Assembly: GCA_016298185.1 (NCBI GenBank)
Contig: JAEDDA010000015.1
Location: forward strand, 1-27,250
Length of the DNA: 27,250 bases
Reading direction: 5' to 3'
DNA from: Bacilli bacterium
Lineage (GTDB): Bacteria; Bacillota_I; Bacilli_A; RFN20; CAG-826
The notes below the pieces were generated by a model. The model was not told the DNA's origin. It saw nothing but the letters and a program-made list of their open reading frames with translations, and did no database searches. How positions within the stretch are numbered: position 1 is the first letter of the stretch; each line of letters begins with the position of its first letter. Positions 9,701 through 16,855 of the stretch are shown in pieces. Position numbers and translations under genes: made by a program.

Positions 9701-9820
9701 CACAAATATTACCTCTATGAAATCGAAGGTAAGAGATATTCTTCTATTGAAGGAACTCTCGCTGAAGATATTAGAAACGGTAAGATTGCCTCTTTAAGAA
9801 TGGAAGTCATCGATGAATAA
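6701..9820 (+). CDS. Beta-1,3-glucan phosphorylase-like protein (GH161/GH149/GH94 clan)
   Basis: This 1039-aa protein has no signal peptide, so it acts in the cytoplasm. The layout fits inverting disaccharide/oligosaccharide phosphorylases. An N-terminal beta-sandwich (about 1-290, with the YAGLIRNFKITNKTDKEVKYEL segment) precedes a helical (alpha/alpha)6 barrel with YWIDHWTYNVDLLENYL and KPGWNDAMNGLPG. D635 in W633-N634-D635 matches the general-acid Asp of the GH94 W-N-D motif. At over 1000 residues it is longer than typical GH94 cellobiose phosphorylases and fits GH161 (beta-1,3-glucan phosphorylase) or GH149. With GH16 enzymes and an importer alongside, the expected reaction is phosphorolysis of imported beta-1,3-gluco-oligosaccharides to glucose-1-phosphate. 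Clan is confident; GH161 assignment is a recognition-based judgement. Confidence 0.8.
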   Translation: MVKYYFEGSTFVIEDYQHAKKFSSFLPAMAGQDGKPLWAFYTNVGQCMGGFGVNNKETPITPFDSATLAYQNIPVKSFRTFLKINGVNHALFEDKSSALRTLKINKSNFSIIEESDDYKVEITYSTVSHRNYAGLIRNFKITNKTDKEVKYELCDGLPVFFPLGLSNFCYKEMVSLMGAYCEIDLNDKAPFVKFKTSTGDNSVVELAHNGNGFVSIDQNGNRLDNIVELYQVFEDDSALIKPNGWLNKGVELLKEEQQLENHLPCAFSVSAFSLKIGASYEFSTLYGSFNNVSEFNAAAGSFSVKSAKEMVLETEQLVKSYLPQGIKTSNPLFDEYIAQSLLDNNLRGGFPIILDDKNGGQPYYIFSRKHGDMERDYNAFNIPSTYFSSGPGNFRDVNQNRRSDLYFINQIKDYNIKIFFSLIQMDGQNPLTVKPLVFKKNDNFNESILNGLEVKDKILELVSKGSQPGNIYTLLKDNNVKNADDVFANILNNCHQEISASFSEGYWIDHWTYNVDLLENYLSVYPDKMEELLFNNDYKYFHSLVYVNPRSEKYCYVSDNKIRQYGAIDLAALKAENEKNGLKGDETLWKKDQNGNEIKVSLASKIFNLCLIKFSTLDAHQMGIEMECEKPGWNDAMNGLPGLFASAMSESIELLRLVDFAIDNFKGYEDKDIALMDEQYQLYESVRDGVKDLLNNKLSQFKYWDKVTTSREQLRKNTHLIAVNSNKNISIKESLVLLKEMRNILSKGILEAKKLGGGIIPSYIINDVSKYEITDKVNHLGYKVVKPLEFTQRLIPYFLEASARMAKLGDGFFGEKDYELIYKSGLRDQKLGFYKTCDDIEEAPFEIGRVHAFTKGWLERECNFLHMCYKYLLGLLKAGLYERFYEEMKINFVYNMDPYVYGRSPIENSSFIVPTCNPNIRMHGQGQFARLTGANAEILDMFYIMFLGERAFSFENGVLKFTPSPRLSKEFFDENDEVSYPLFNKCIITIHNPQRIDLYNHKYYLYEIEGKRYSSIEGTLAEDIRNGKIASLRMEVIDE

Positions 9821-10994
9821 GAAAGTTATTCCATTACTTATAATTTCATCGTTCCTTCTTTCAGGGTGCGATATTATCGATTCCTTCATCCATTATGGTG
9901 AACAGGATTTTGTTCCTGAAGAAAAAGACGAAGAAGAACCAAGCAAACCTGAAGAAGTTACTTTTAATATTTCATCTGCTTATTTTACTGATAAAGATGG
10001 CCATTTAAGAGTGAACTATTCATGCAACTATGAATCACCATTTGATGTTCCAGGACATGAATTTTCTAAGCTCAATATCACTGGTGTAACCGCAAGTGAA
10101 CTCAATGTTTCTCATCAAGGGTATTTCACTCTTTTAAGTCCTATCGTAAATACGAAATTAAAATTTGAATTTTATGATTCTAATAATCAAATCTATATCT
10201 CTATAAGATATTCTGATGTCACATTATATGATGAAGACAACCCAATTATTCAAGTGGATTTCCCAGAAGGTTATAACACACTTTACTGGTCTGATGAGTT
10301 TGATGGAACTTCTTTAGATACTAGTAAATGGTCATATGAAATTGGAAATGGTAATTGGGGTTGGGGTAATGGTGAAGCTCAATATTACACAGATAGTAAC
10401 GATTACGTTAGTGATGGCGTTTTAACTATCCAAGGTAGAAAACAACATATGGGTGAACAAGACTACACCAGCACAAGAATTAAAACTCAAGGTAAAGTGA
10501 AATTCACATATGGTTATGTGGAAGCAAGAATTGCTTTACCAGTAATTAGCGGTATGTGGCCAGCATTCTGGATGATGCCAAATGACTCCACCTATGGTGG
10601 TTGGCCTCATTCAGGAGAAATTGACATCATGGAAGCAAGAGGAAGATTGCCTTATGTTTCTAGTAGTGCGATTCATTTCTCTAAGCCTAATGGTGATCAT
10701 ACTTATTTAACCGAAGAAAAATCCGGCCACTATATTGGTGACTATCATAAATACGCAGTCGAATGGAAAGAAGATGTCATTAGATTCTTTGTGGATGATG
10801 TCTGCTACCACACCGACTATAAAAATCAATGGGGAACTTCGAACGCACAAAGTAGTGAAACTGCTCCTTTTGATAAAGATTTCTATATCATCTTAAACCT
10901 CGCTATTGGTGGACAATTTGATAACTGGACTATGCCTCCAGAAAACTTTACCAGTGCGGATATGAAAATTGATTATGTGAGGGTATTTAAATAA
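9813..10994 (+). CDS. GH16 endo-beta-1,3-glucanase lipoprotein (first of a tandem pair)
   Basis: This is a 393-aa cell-surface lipoprotein: lipobox L-S-G-C (Cys19), an acidic Glu/Pro linker (33-48), an unassigned beta-rich domain (about 48-150) and a C-terminal GH16 jelly roll (about 155-393). The active-site strand is S-G-E-I-D-I-M-E with E269, D271 and E274. This is the beta-bulged ExDxxE form of laminarinase-like GH16 enzymes, with E269 as nucleophile and E274 as acid/base. MWPAFWMMPND and GGWPHSGEIDIMEARG are laminarinase hallmarks. Expected role: endo-hydrolysis of beta-1,3-glucan outside the cell. Its start overlaps the phosphorylase by 8 bases, and its stop overlaps the next GH16 gene (TAATG). 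Confidence 0.92.
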   Translation: MNKKVIPLLIISSFLLSGCDIIDSFIHYGEQDFVPEEKDEEEPSKPEEVTFNISSAYFTDKDGHLRVNYSCNYESPFDVPGHEFSKLNITGVTASELNVSHQGYFTLLSPIVNTKLKFEFYDSNNQIYISIRYSDVTLYDEDNPIIQVDFPEGYNTLYWSDEFDGTSLDTSKWSYEIGNGNWGWGNGEAQYYTDSNDYVSDGVLTIQGRKQHMGEQDYTSTRIKTQGKVKFTYGYVEARIALPVISGMWPAFWMMPNDSTYGGWPHSGEIDIMEARGRLPYVSSSAIHFSKPNGDHTYLTEEKSGHYIGDYHKYAVEWKEDVIRFFVDDVCYHTDYKNQWGTSNAQSSETAPFDKDFYIILNLAIGGQFDNWTMPPENFTSADMKIDYVRVFK

Positions 10995-11827
10995 TGAAAA
11001 AACTAGTTTTGTTAGCGGTTATTCCAGCACTTTTATTAGGATGTTCTCCAAAAAGTAATATTCCTGCAGGATACGAACTCTTCTTCGAAGATGAATTTGA
11101 AGGTACCTCATTAAGCAAAGAATATTGGACCTACGAAATCGGTAATGGTAATGGTGGTTGGGGAAACGGAGAAGTCGAATACTACCAAGAAGAAAACGCA
11201 GTGGTAAAAGATGGTAAACTCCACATCATCGCTAGAAAAGAAGATTCACATGGTTTTAACTACACAAGTGCAAGGATTAAAACTGCGCAAAAAGTGAAGT
11301 TCAAATACGGCATCGTGGAAGCGAAGATTTCTCTTCCTGCTGAACAAGCGATGTGGCCAGCATTTTGGATGATGCCAAATGACTCCGTCTATGGAGGGTG
11401 GCCTCACTCAGGTGAAATTGACATCATGGAAGCAAATGGTAGAAATCAATATGGCACAAGCTGCGCAATTCATTATTCTCTTCCAGGTGGTTCACATACT
11501 TTTGACACTGGCTATAACAATATGAACACAAGAAATTATCGTTCTTCAATTAGCGAACCACACATTTATAAATGTGATTGGCAAGAAGAAACTATTTCTA
11601 TGTATGTGGATAATAGATTAATTAAAGAATTCCCAAGAAGAATGTGGTCCACAAATAGTGTGGATAAAGAAGAAAATCCTAACGCCCCATTTGATCAAGA
11701 ATTCTTCATCATTTTAAACTTAGCAATAAGTGGTAACTATGTCAGTGGTGATATGCCTGTTCCAGGTTTTGAATCTGCCGAGATGGTCGTGGATTATGTT
11801 AGAGTATATACGTATAAAGGAGCATAA
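10994..11827 (+). CDS. GH16 endo-beta-1,3-glucanase lipoprotein (second of pair)
   Basis: This compact 277-aa lipoprotein has lipobox L-L-G-C (Cys17) followed almost at once by the GH16 catalytic domain, without the extra N-terminal domain of its upstream paralogue. The active site S-G-E-I-D-I-M-E gives E141, D143 and E146 in the ExDxxE arrangement. It shares long stretches with the preceding gene (EIGNGN.GWGNGE, MWPAFWMMPNDS.YGGWPHSGEIDIMEA), so the pair looks like a tandem duplication with later divergence. A GAYxxYxxDWxEETISMYVD segment corresponds to the conserved C-terminal sheet. Expected role: extracellular cleavage of beta-1,3-glucan, possibly with different chain-length preference from its neighbour. 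Confidence 0.92.
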   Translation: MKKLVLLAVIPALLLGCSPKSNIPAGYELFFEDEFEGTSLSKEYWTYEIGNGNGGWGNGEVEYYQEENAVVKDGKLHIIARKEDSHGFNYTSARIKTAQKVKFKYGIVEAKISLPAEQAMWPAFWMMPNDSVYGGWPHSGEIDIMEANGRNQYGTSCAIHYSLPGGSHTFDTGYNNMNTRNYRSSISEPHIYKCDWQEETISMYVDNRLIKEFPRRMWSTNSVDKEENPNAPFDQEFFIILNLAISGNYVSGDMPVPGFESAEMVVDYVRVYTYKGA

Positions 11828-11829
11828 AT

Positions 11830-13296
11830 ATGAAACAAAAATTATCTAGAGAAGAAAGAAAAGCTCTTGAAAGACAACAAGAACAAGAAGAAAAAATACT
11901 TTCTAAGAAAAGAGAAGTTGTCTATCGAGAAATGATTCAAGCTCAAAGAGCGTCTTTAAAAGAAGAAAAAGTTGCTCCTACTGATTCCTTTATCTCCTTG
12001 CAACATATCAACAAGATTTATCCAAACCGTGTTCAAGCGGTGTTTGATTTTAACTTAGACATCAAAGAAAGAGAATTCATTGTCTTTGTCGGTCCTTCTG
12101 GATGTGGCAAATCCACAACTTTAAGAATGATCGCTGGTTTAGAAGAAATTACCGGTGGTGATTTATATATTGACGGTGAGTTCGCAAATGAATTAGAACC
12201 AAAAGATAGAGATACAGCAATGGTGTTCCAAAGCTATGCTTTATATCCTCATATGACCGTCTATGACAACATGGCCTTTGGTTTGCAAATGAGACATGTT
12301 CCAAAAGATGAAATTGAAGAAAGAGTAAATAAAGCCGCAGAAATTTTACAAATTACTGAATATTTAGATAGAAAACCAAAAGCTTTATCCGGTGGTCAAT
12401 GCCAACGTGTGGCTTTAGGCAGAGCGATTGTGAGAAACGCAAAAGTGTTCTTAATGGATGAACCATTATCTAACCTAGACGCTAAACTTCGTGTGCAAAT
12501 GAGAAGTGAAATCGTGAAGTTGCATAATGAATTAGGCGCGACCACAATTTATGTGACTCATGACCAAATTGAAGCTATGACTATGGCGACAAGAATTGTC
12601 GTTATGAATAAAGGCTATATCCAACAAATCGGTGCTCCTAAAGTGATTTACAATCATCCAGCGAATACATTTGTCGCGACATTTATCGGTTCTCCAGCGA
12701 TGAATATTGTGGAAGGCACATTCTATAAAGACCATATCGATTTAAGTGGTGTAATTTCTATTAAAGTCAGCAAAGACATGTTAGAAGCACACAATAACTT
12801 CTATGAAGAAGAAATTGCAAATGCCAATAGAAGAATCGAAGAAGTTAGGGAAACTCTTGTTAAATACGAAGAACAAAAAGTTAGCAAGAAAAATCCTAAC
12901 CCAGTAATTAACGAAAAATTAATTGAACAAGAACTTGAAAATGATCCAGAAGTTGTTGAATTAAGAAATAATATTTCTCACTACGAGAATTGTTTAAATA
13001 GTAAAGAAGGACATCCAATCCTCTTTGGTATTAGACCAGAAGATATCGTGGAAAAGACATCATCAGTTCTTATTAAGAACTCTTCTGATCATATGAAGTT
13101 AAATGTCAATATTGCTGAATTATTAGGCAATGAATATTACGCCCACTTAGACTTTGCGGGTAAAGATGTTATCGCTAAGGTCAACGCCGAACTAAATATC
13201 GAAAAAGGACAAACCTTAGATTTGGTCTTTAATCTTGATAAATATTCATTATTTGATAAAGTCAATGGTGCGAACATCAAACCATTTAAAGAATAA
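11830..13296 (+). CDS. Sugar ABC transporter ATPase (MsmX/UgpC-like) with coiled-coil insertion
   Basis: This 488-aa ATPase energises the importer. It has Walker A GPSGCGKST (88-96), signature LSGGQ (186-190), Walker B VFLMDEP (206-212) and the H-loop His244. These are followed by the MalK-type NPAN.FVATFIGSPAMN region and a regulatory TOBE domain that resumes at GIRPEDI (about 400). It is over 100 residues longer than the usual 360-375 aa. An added charged, helix-prone N-terminal tail (1-50, rich in Lys/Glu/Arg/Gln) and a coiled-coil-like insertion (about 318-393) inside the TOBE region account for this. The start follows AAAGGAG and lies 2 bases after the GH16 stop. The operon position implies it serves the two permeases at 1715-3612. 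Confidence 0.92.
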   Translation: MKQKLSREERKALERQQEQEEKILSKKREVVYREMIQAQRASLKEEKVAPTDSFISLQHINKIYPNRVQAVFDFNLDIKEREFIVFVGPSGCGKSTTLRMIAGLEEITGGDLYIDGEFANELEPKDRDTAMVFQSYALYPHMTVYDNMAFGLQMRHVPKDEIEERVNKAAEILQITEYLDRKPKALSGGQCQRVALGRAIVRNAKVFLMDEPLSNLDAKLRVQMRSEIVKLHNELGATTIYVTHDQIEAMTMATRIVVMNKGYIQQIGAPKVIYNHPANTFVATFIGSPAMNIVEGTFYKDHIDLSGVISIKVSKDMLEAHNNFYEEEIANANRRIEEVRETLVKYEEQKVSKKNPNPVINEKLIEQELENDPEVVELRNNISHYENCLNSKEGHPILFGIRPEDIVEKTSSVLIKNSSDHMKLNVNIAELLGNEYYAHLDFAGKDVIAKVNAELNIEKGQTLDLVFNLDKYSLFDKVNGANIKPFKE

Positions 13297-13781
13297 TGAA
13301 GGAAATTATTAACAAACAATCTATCGTCGAACTTAAGAAAAGACGCATTAATATAATCGGGAGCATGATCATCTCTTTAGTCGTGGCTATTGGAGGGAGT
13401 GTTCCTCTTTTCTTACTTGCCGCAAGAGAAACAAAGTATCTCTTTGCTATGCTTTTAGCTTTTGTTTGGACAGTAGAAGCATCATTTATTCTTTATATGA
13501 TTGTGGTATCTCTAGTACCGCTCAATAACTATATGAAAGTATCTAGTGCTTCATTTAATGGAACAAAATTCTCCACAAAAGGACATGTTAAAGATGTCGC
13601 GAGTAAAGTAACTCATTACAAAGGTATTGCGGTTAGAGAAATAAAAGTCGTGGATTTAGATGAAGAAAATAAAACATACACATTTTATGTGGAACAAAAT
13701 AAAGGACATGGTATAGCACCTGATCAGGACTATATTTTTGTGACCTATCAATCGGTGATAACAAGTTATGACTCTTTATAA
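13296..13781 (+). CDS. Membrane protein of unknown function, two helices
   Basis: This 161-aa protein is not recognised. It has a charged N-terminus (K/R-rich, 1-18), two membrane helices (about 19-42 and 48-75) and a soluble beta-rich domain (about 80-161), probably on the cytoplasmic side by the positive-inside rule. Its ATG overlaps the ATPase stop (TAATG) and its end overlaps the next gene by 14 bases, so it is translated as part of the transport operon. A role as accessory or regulator of the importer is inferred from coupling alone. Confidence 0.75.
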   Translation: MKEIINKQSIVELKKRRINIIGSMIISLVVAIGGSVPLFLLAARETKYLFAMLLAFVWTVEASFILYMIVVSLVPLNNYMKVSSASFNGTKFSTKGHVKDVASKVTHYKGIAVREIKVVDLDEENKTYTFYVEQNKGHGIAPDQDYIFVTYQSVITSYDSL

Positions 13782-14415
13782 GGATAGAGAAAAAGCTAAA
13801 TCTTATTTTTACTATTATGGTTGGACCATATTAGTTTTTATCGCTGGTTTCTTTTTGATTTTTTTCTTTATTTTCCAAGCTAGGTTTGCAGTTAAAAGAA
13901 CTCAAAGAGTGGACCTCTTTATCGCTGCGCATGGATTAAAAGATTATGAGTATTCCAATAAGATTCAAAAGCAATTCAAATCCCAAGGACTTATAGAATT
14001 TAATGTCTATGCTTATTTAGAAGATGATCCAAATGTTTTTAACTATTTCTCTGCGAATGGTGAAAAAGCGGATTTTGTGGTTTTCTCAGAAGCTAATCTC
14101 AATGATTTAAAAGAATATTTGCCTAATAACTATGTTCCTCTTTCTGATATCGCGAAAGTCGTGGATAAAGTTAATAACTTTGAAACATATAAATATGAAG
14201 AGACAAGTTACGGTATTAAATTATTTGATAAAGATGACGATACATATAATAACAAATATAAATTTAAAGACTTAATTGAGTTCACTAAAGAAGGAACTGA
14301 TAAAGAAAATTATTACTTACTTATCGATAAAGAATCACCAAACTTTGATGACACAAATAAACATACATTAGGTTATTCAGTACTGTCGTACTTTTTAGAT
14401 GACATGACCTTATAA
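13768..14415 (+). CDS. Membrane-anchored protein with a possible binding-protein-like lobe
   Basis: This 215-aa protein has one uncleaved N-terminal anchor helix (about 19-38) and an extracellular domain. The domain starts RVDLFIAAHGLKDYEYSNKI and includes a K-A-D-F-V-V-F-S-E-A-N segment and YLPNNYVPLSDI. This beta-alpha pattern looks like one lobe of a type II solute-binding protein, with no obvious second lobe. No database-known family is recognised. Overlap with the upstream gene by 14 bases ties it to the importer. It may be an accessory substrate-handling or sensing subunit. Confidence that it is a real gene is high; the functional idea is speculative. Confidence 0.7.
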   Translation: MTLYKDREKAKSYFYYYGWTILVFIAGFFLIFFFIFQARFAVKRTQRVDLFIAAHGLKDYEYSNKIQKQFKSQGLIEFNVYAYLEDDPNVFNYFSANGEKADFVVFSEANLNDLKEYLPNNYVPLSDIAKVVDKVNNFETYKYEETSYGIKLFDKDDDTYNNKYKFKDLIEFTKEGTDKENYYLLIDKESPNFDDTNKHTLGYSVLSYFLDDMTL

Positions 14416-14420
14416 GAAGG

Positions 14421-14426
14421 TATAAT
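14421..14426 (+). promoter_or_regulatory. Candidate internal -10 box
   Basis: A perfect TATAAT lies eight bases before the ATG at 14435. The nearest ribosome-site-like sequence, AAGAAGG, is 13-14 bases from that ATG. If used, it would give a nearly leaderless transcript of the YesL-like gene. No clear -35 is present and AT-rich sequence makes chance matches common. Confidence 0.2.
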
Positions 14427-14434
14427 TTTCCCAT

Positions 14435-15259
14435 ATGGATAAGAGAGTTATTGTTCCTGAGAATAGATTCCAGTTACTAGGAGATCGTCTTAAGACGAGA
14501 TTCTTTGATTTTATGCTCGTCTCTGTTTTGATGGGTATTTTTCTTGTTCCATATATCGTGTGGATTGTTTTTATGAATAATTCTTCTTTCTTTGTTCCTA
14601 CAGAAGATAATTTCTTATTAATCGCTTTAATTAGTTACGCACCATATATTCCTTTAGCGATGATATTTGGTTTAGGCGTAGTTGGCGCGCTTTATTATTC
14701 CAAACGTTTAGCCTTTGGTGAAGGTGCGAATGCTTATAAAGATTTCTTCTATGGCATTGGTAAAAATATCAAACCCGCATTATTAGGTTTCTTTATTATT
14801 GGACTATTATATTTCTCACTTTCCTTTGGAAAGGTAGTTATTATGTTCAGTGAATTAGATCCAATAGTTAAAGGTCTTTTAATCGGACTAATGTATGTCG
14901 GTTTTATTATCTTAACTATGATTGTGGGGTTTTATCTCACACAAAGTGTGTTATATCTCGGAACTACAGGACAACTCATGCTCAATAGTGTGAAATTCAC
15001 ATTTGGGATGTTTGGATGGAACTTATTGATATTCTTAATCGTTCTACTTCCGTTTATCGTTATTGAAGTATGTTCTTATTTACCAGAGAGCCTATTCTTA
15101 ATTGAATATATCTTTTTAGCGGTTTGTATCTTGTTCTATTTTGAATTTGAAACATTTGTATTTTCTATTTATTCTCATGCGATATTTGATTTAACAATTA
15201 ATGAAGATTATCCAGAGATATATCGAAAAGGATTAAGCAAGAAAGAACCTTTAGAATGA
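14435..15259 (+). CDS. YesL/DUF624-like membrane protein
   Basis: This 274-aa polytopic protein has about six membrane segments (near 28-52, 62-90, 112-132, 145-172, 190-215 and 220-245). The pattern resembles YesL (DUF624): a first helix with a long hydrophobic run, then A-L-Y-Y-S-K-R-L-A-F-G-E-G with an amphipathic stretch containing FFYGIGKNIKPALLG. YesL-like genes are commonly found beside CUT1 oligosaccharide importers. Their biochemical role is not established. This is the last gene of the cluster. It ends in TGA immediately followed by TAA and then the shared terminator. Confidence 0.7.
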   Translation: MDKRVIVPENRFQLLGDRLKTRFFDFMLVSVLMGIFLVPYIVWIVFMNNSSFFVPTEDNFLLIALISYAPYIPLAMIFGLGVVGALYYSKRLAFGEGANAYKDFFYGIGKNIKPALLGFFIIGLLYFSLSFGKVVIMFSELDPIVKGLLIGLMYVGFIILTMIVGFYLTQSVLYLGTTGQLMLNSVKFTFGMFGWNLLIFLIVLLPFIVIEVCSYLPESLFLIEYIFLAVCILFYFEFETFVFSIYSHAIFDLTINEDYPEIYRKGLSKKEPLE

Positions 15260-15262
15260 TAA

Positions 15263-15290
15263 AAAGAGTGGCCAATAGAGACCACTCTTT
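15263..15290. terminator. Bidirectional terminator between convergent genes
   Basis: AAAGAGTGG (15263-15271) pairs perfectly with CCACTCTTT (15282-15290) around a 10-base loop. On the minus strand the stem is followed by more Ts (TTTTTATC), making a good Rho-independent terminator for the lichenase-like gene. On the plus strand the tail is ATATAT, weaker but probably still the end of the beta-glucan operon. Confidence 0.8.
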
Positions 15291-15302
15291 ATATATAAAG
15301 AA

Positions 15303-16730
15303 TTAGATTTTGAAGAGCTTTGCGTTATCGAGTATCGCGGAACCTTTTTTCACATGGAAGAAGATATCTAACATATATGCACCTTCCGCCATAACGACTT
15401 CTTTAGTTAATGTGGAATATGTTGTTCCGGTGATAGCGATCTTTTCTTGTTTGATACTTCCTCCTCCGGCTTTATTCCTTTGCCAGAGAATAATTTCTGC
15501 TTCATCAGTTGCGTTTTCTAATTTCGCATCAACAGAGAAGTTATATTTGAATCCTTCATAGGAACAACTAATTCTTTGATAGAAGTAACCTTCGTTGTTG
15601 CCTTCGCTTGTACCTTCACTAATTTTGAAAGCCTTGCTTCCGTCGGAGCCATCATTCGCGAATGAACATGTGCCTTGGAAGTTTGAAGCATTGAACTGTC
15701 TCCAACCATAGTAGTCGTTAGAAGCATATGGTTCAGTATTTTCAAATGATGGATTGCTTAATTTATTTAATCCATTTGTGACTTTCGCAAATTCGATGTT
15801 TTTAATTTCGGATTTGGATGGGCCTTTTGGTGAGTATGTATTATAGGCACGCTTATGTGTGAAGTATTGATTATCATCAAACGCAGTATAACTAACGCGA
15901 TCCACTAAGATGTAATCTTCAACCCATGTTGCGTTACCTGCCCAGGACGGCATCCAAACACCTAGCCATAATGGCATATCAATATCAGTAACTGTGCCAC
16001 CGGTAATGCTGTAAACATATTGTTCATCAATAAACCAGTCCACTCGACCTTTACCTTGGTAATCGGTGTACCAGTCAAATGTATATTTGTGAATCTTACC
16101 ATCATTCATGTAGCAAATATTGCTGACATCTGGCGCATGTGTGGCTTTATTCTTTTTTGTGGTCCAAGTGGTGCACCATAATTCGTTATATTGTCCGCCT
16201 CCGCCGATTTCGATATCGATTTCGTTTTGACTAACGTCTTCGCTGCTTTCGCATTTATATGTCCATAAAGCGGTCACGCCACCTTCTCTTGGCATTGCGG
16301 CCATGGATACTTCGTATCTACCTGGGCCTAATGATTCTTTGGTTTCGATACATGAACCTTCAGGTTTACCAGCGGTTGCAGGATCTTCTTGGTTATATAA
16401 GCCTCTAGCTTTTAACGCTAAGTAGCCATTGCCGTTAGAATCTTTTGTGTAGAAAATGTTTCTTCTACGAACACCGTTATGAGGAGTGGTGCCACCGTTT
16501 TCCCAATAACCATCAAGCGTGTTCCAAACAGAATCATCTAAACCATTGGTGATTTCATCATCGAAGTTGAATTCGTTTTCTCTATCAAAGGCATTTCTTT
16601 TCTCAACATTTTGATAATAATCAGGAGAAGAGGTGTCATACGCTTCTTTATCTTCTTTCTTTGTTGTGGTGCAGCCACTTAAAGAAACAAGAACGAAAGG
16701 TAATAAGACAAGTAATTTATTAGTTTTCAT
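15303..16730 (-). CDS. Lichenase-type GH16 lipoprotein with C-terminal CBM-like module
   Basis: This 475-aa lipoprotein has lipobox L-S-G-C (Cys20), a Lys/Glu/Asp linker and a GH16 catalytic domain (about 50-310). The active site N-E-I-D-I-E gives E170, D172 and E174 in the regular ExDxE spacing of lichenases and XTH-type enzymes, unlike the ExDxxE of the two GH16 genes in the operon. GRYEVSMAAMPREGGVTALWTY and the later DGKIHKYTFDWYTDY segment follow lichenase order. Residues about 320-475 (LSNPSFENTEPYA.) form a CBM4/9-like carbohydrate-binding module. Expected role: cleavage of mixed-linkage beta-1,3-1,4-glucan or a related polysaccharide at the cell surface. Substrate is inferred. GAGG nine bases upstream supports the start. 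Confidence 0.88.
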   Translation of the reverse strand: MKTNKLLVLLPFVLVSLSGCTTTKKEDKEAYDTSSPDYYQNVEKRNAFDRENEFNFDDEITNGLDDSVWNTLDGYWENGGTTPHNGVRRRNIFYTKDSNGNGYLALKARGLYNQEDPATAGKPEGSCIETKESLGPGRYEVSMAAMPREGGVTALWTYKCESSEDVSQNEIDIEIGGGGQYNELWCTTWTTKKNKATHAPDVSNICYMNDGKIHKYTFDWYTDYQGKGRVDWFIDEQYVYSITGGTVTDIDMPLWLGVWMPSWAGNATWVEDYILVDRVSYTAFDDNQYFTHKRAYNTYSPKGPSKSEIKNIEFAKVTNGLNKLSNPSFENTEPYASNDYYGWRQFNASNFQGTCSFANDGSDGSKAFKISEGTSEGNNEGYFYQRISCSYEGFKYNFSVDAKLENATDEAEIILWQRNKAGGGSIKQEKIAITGTTYSTLTKEVVMAEGAYMLDIFFHVKKGSAILDNAKLFKI

Positions 16731-16770
16731 AGTATTATTCCTCGGTCATATTTTACTGGTATTTTAATCT

Positions 16771-16798
16771 TATTAAAACAATTTTAATTGTTCTAATA
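16771..16798. promoter_or_regulatory. 28-bp palindrome in a divergent promoter region
   Basis: Twelve of 14 pairs match about a centre at 16784/16785. The core is AACAATT, two bases, AATTGTT, extended by TATTA/TAATA on the outside. It overlaps where the -35 of the minus-strand lichenase-like gene would lie (TAAAAT candidates at 16766-16761 and 16755-16750). It is 28 bases upstream of the -35 of the XRE-esterase gene. A dimeric helix-turn-helix protein could bind here, and the adjacent XRE fusion is the natural candidate. Confidence 0.55.
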
Positions 16799-16826
16799 AA
16801 AATTACATATGTATATCTTATTTATG

Positions 16827-16855
16827 TTGAATACATTTCATCTTTTTATTATAAT
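16827..16855 (+). promoter_or_regulatory. Promoter of the XRE-esterase fusion gene
   Basis: TTGAAT (16827-16832), exactly 17 bases, then a perfect TATAAT (16850-16855) form a strong sigma-A-type promoter. The predicted start is near 16862, about 25 bases before the ATG at 16888. A GGAGA ribosome site lies at 16876-16880. Confidence 0.75.

Noticed and set aside
16771..16798. Palindrome as a Rho-independent terminator
   Set aside because: It lies upstream of two divergent genes rather than at a gene end, is AT-rich, and has no U-tract after the stem on either strand.
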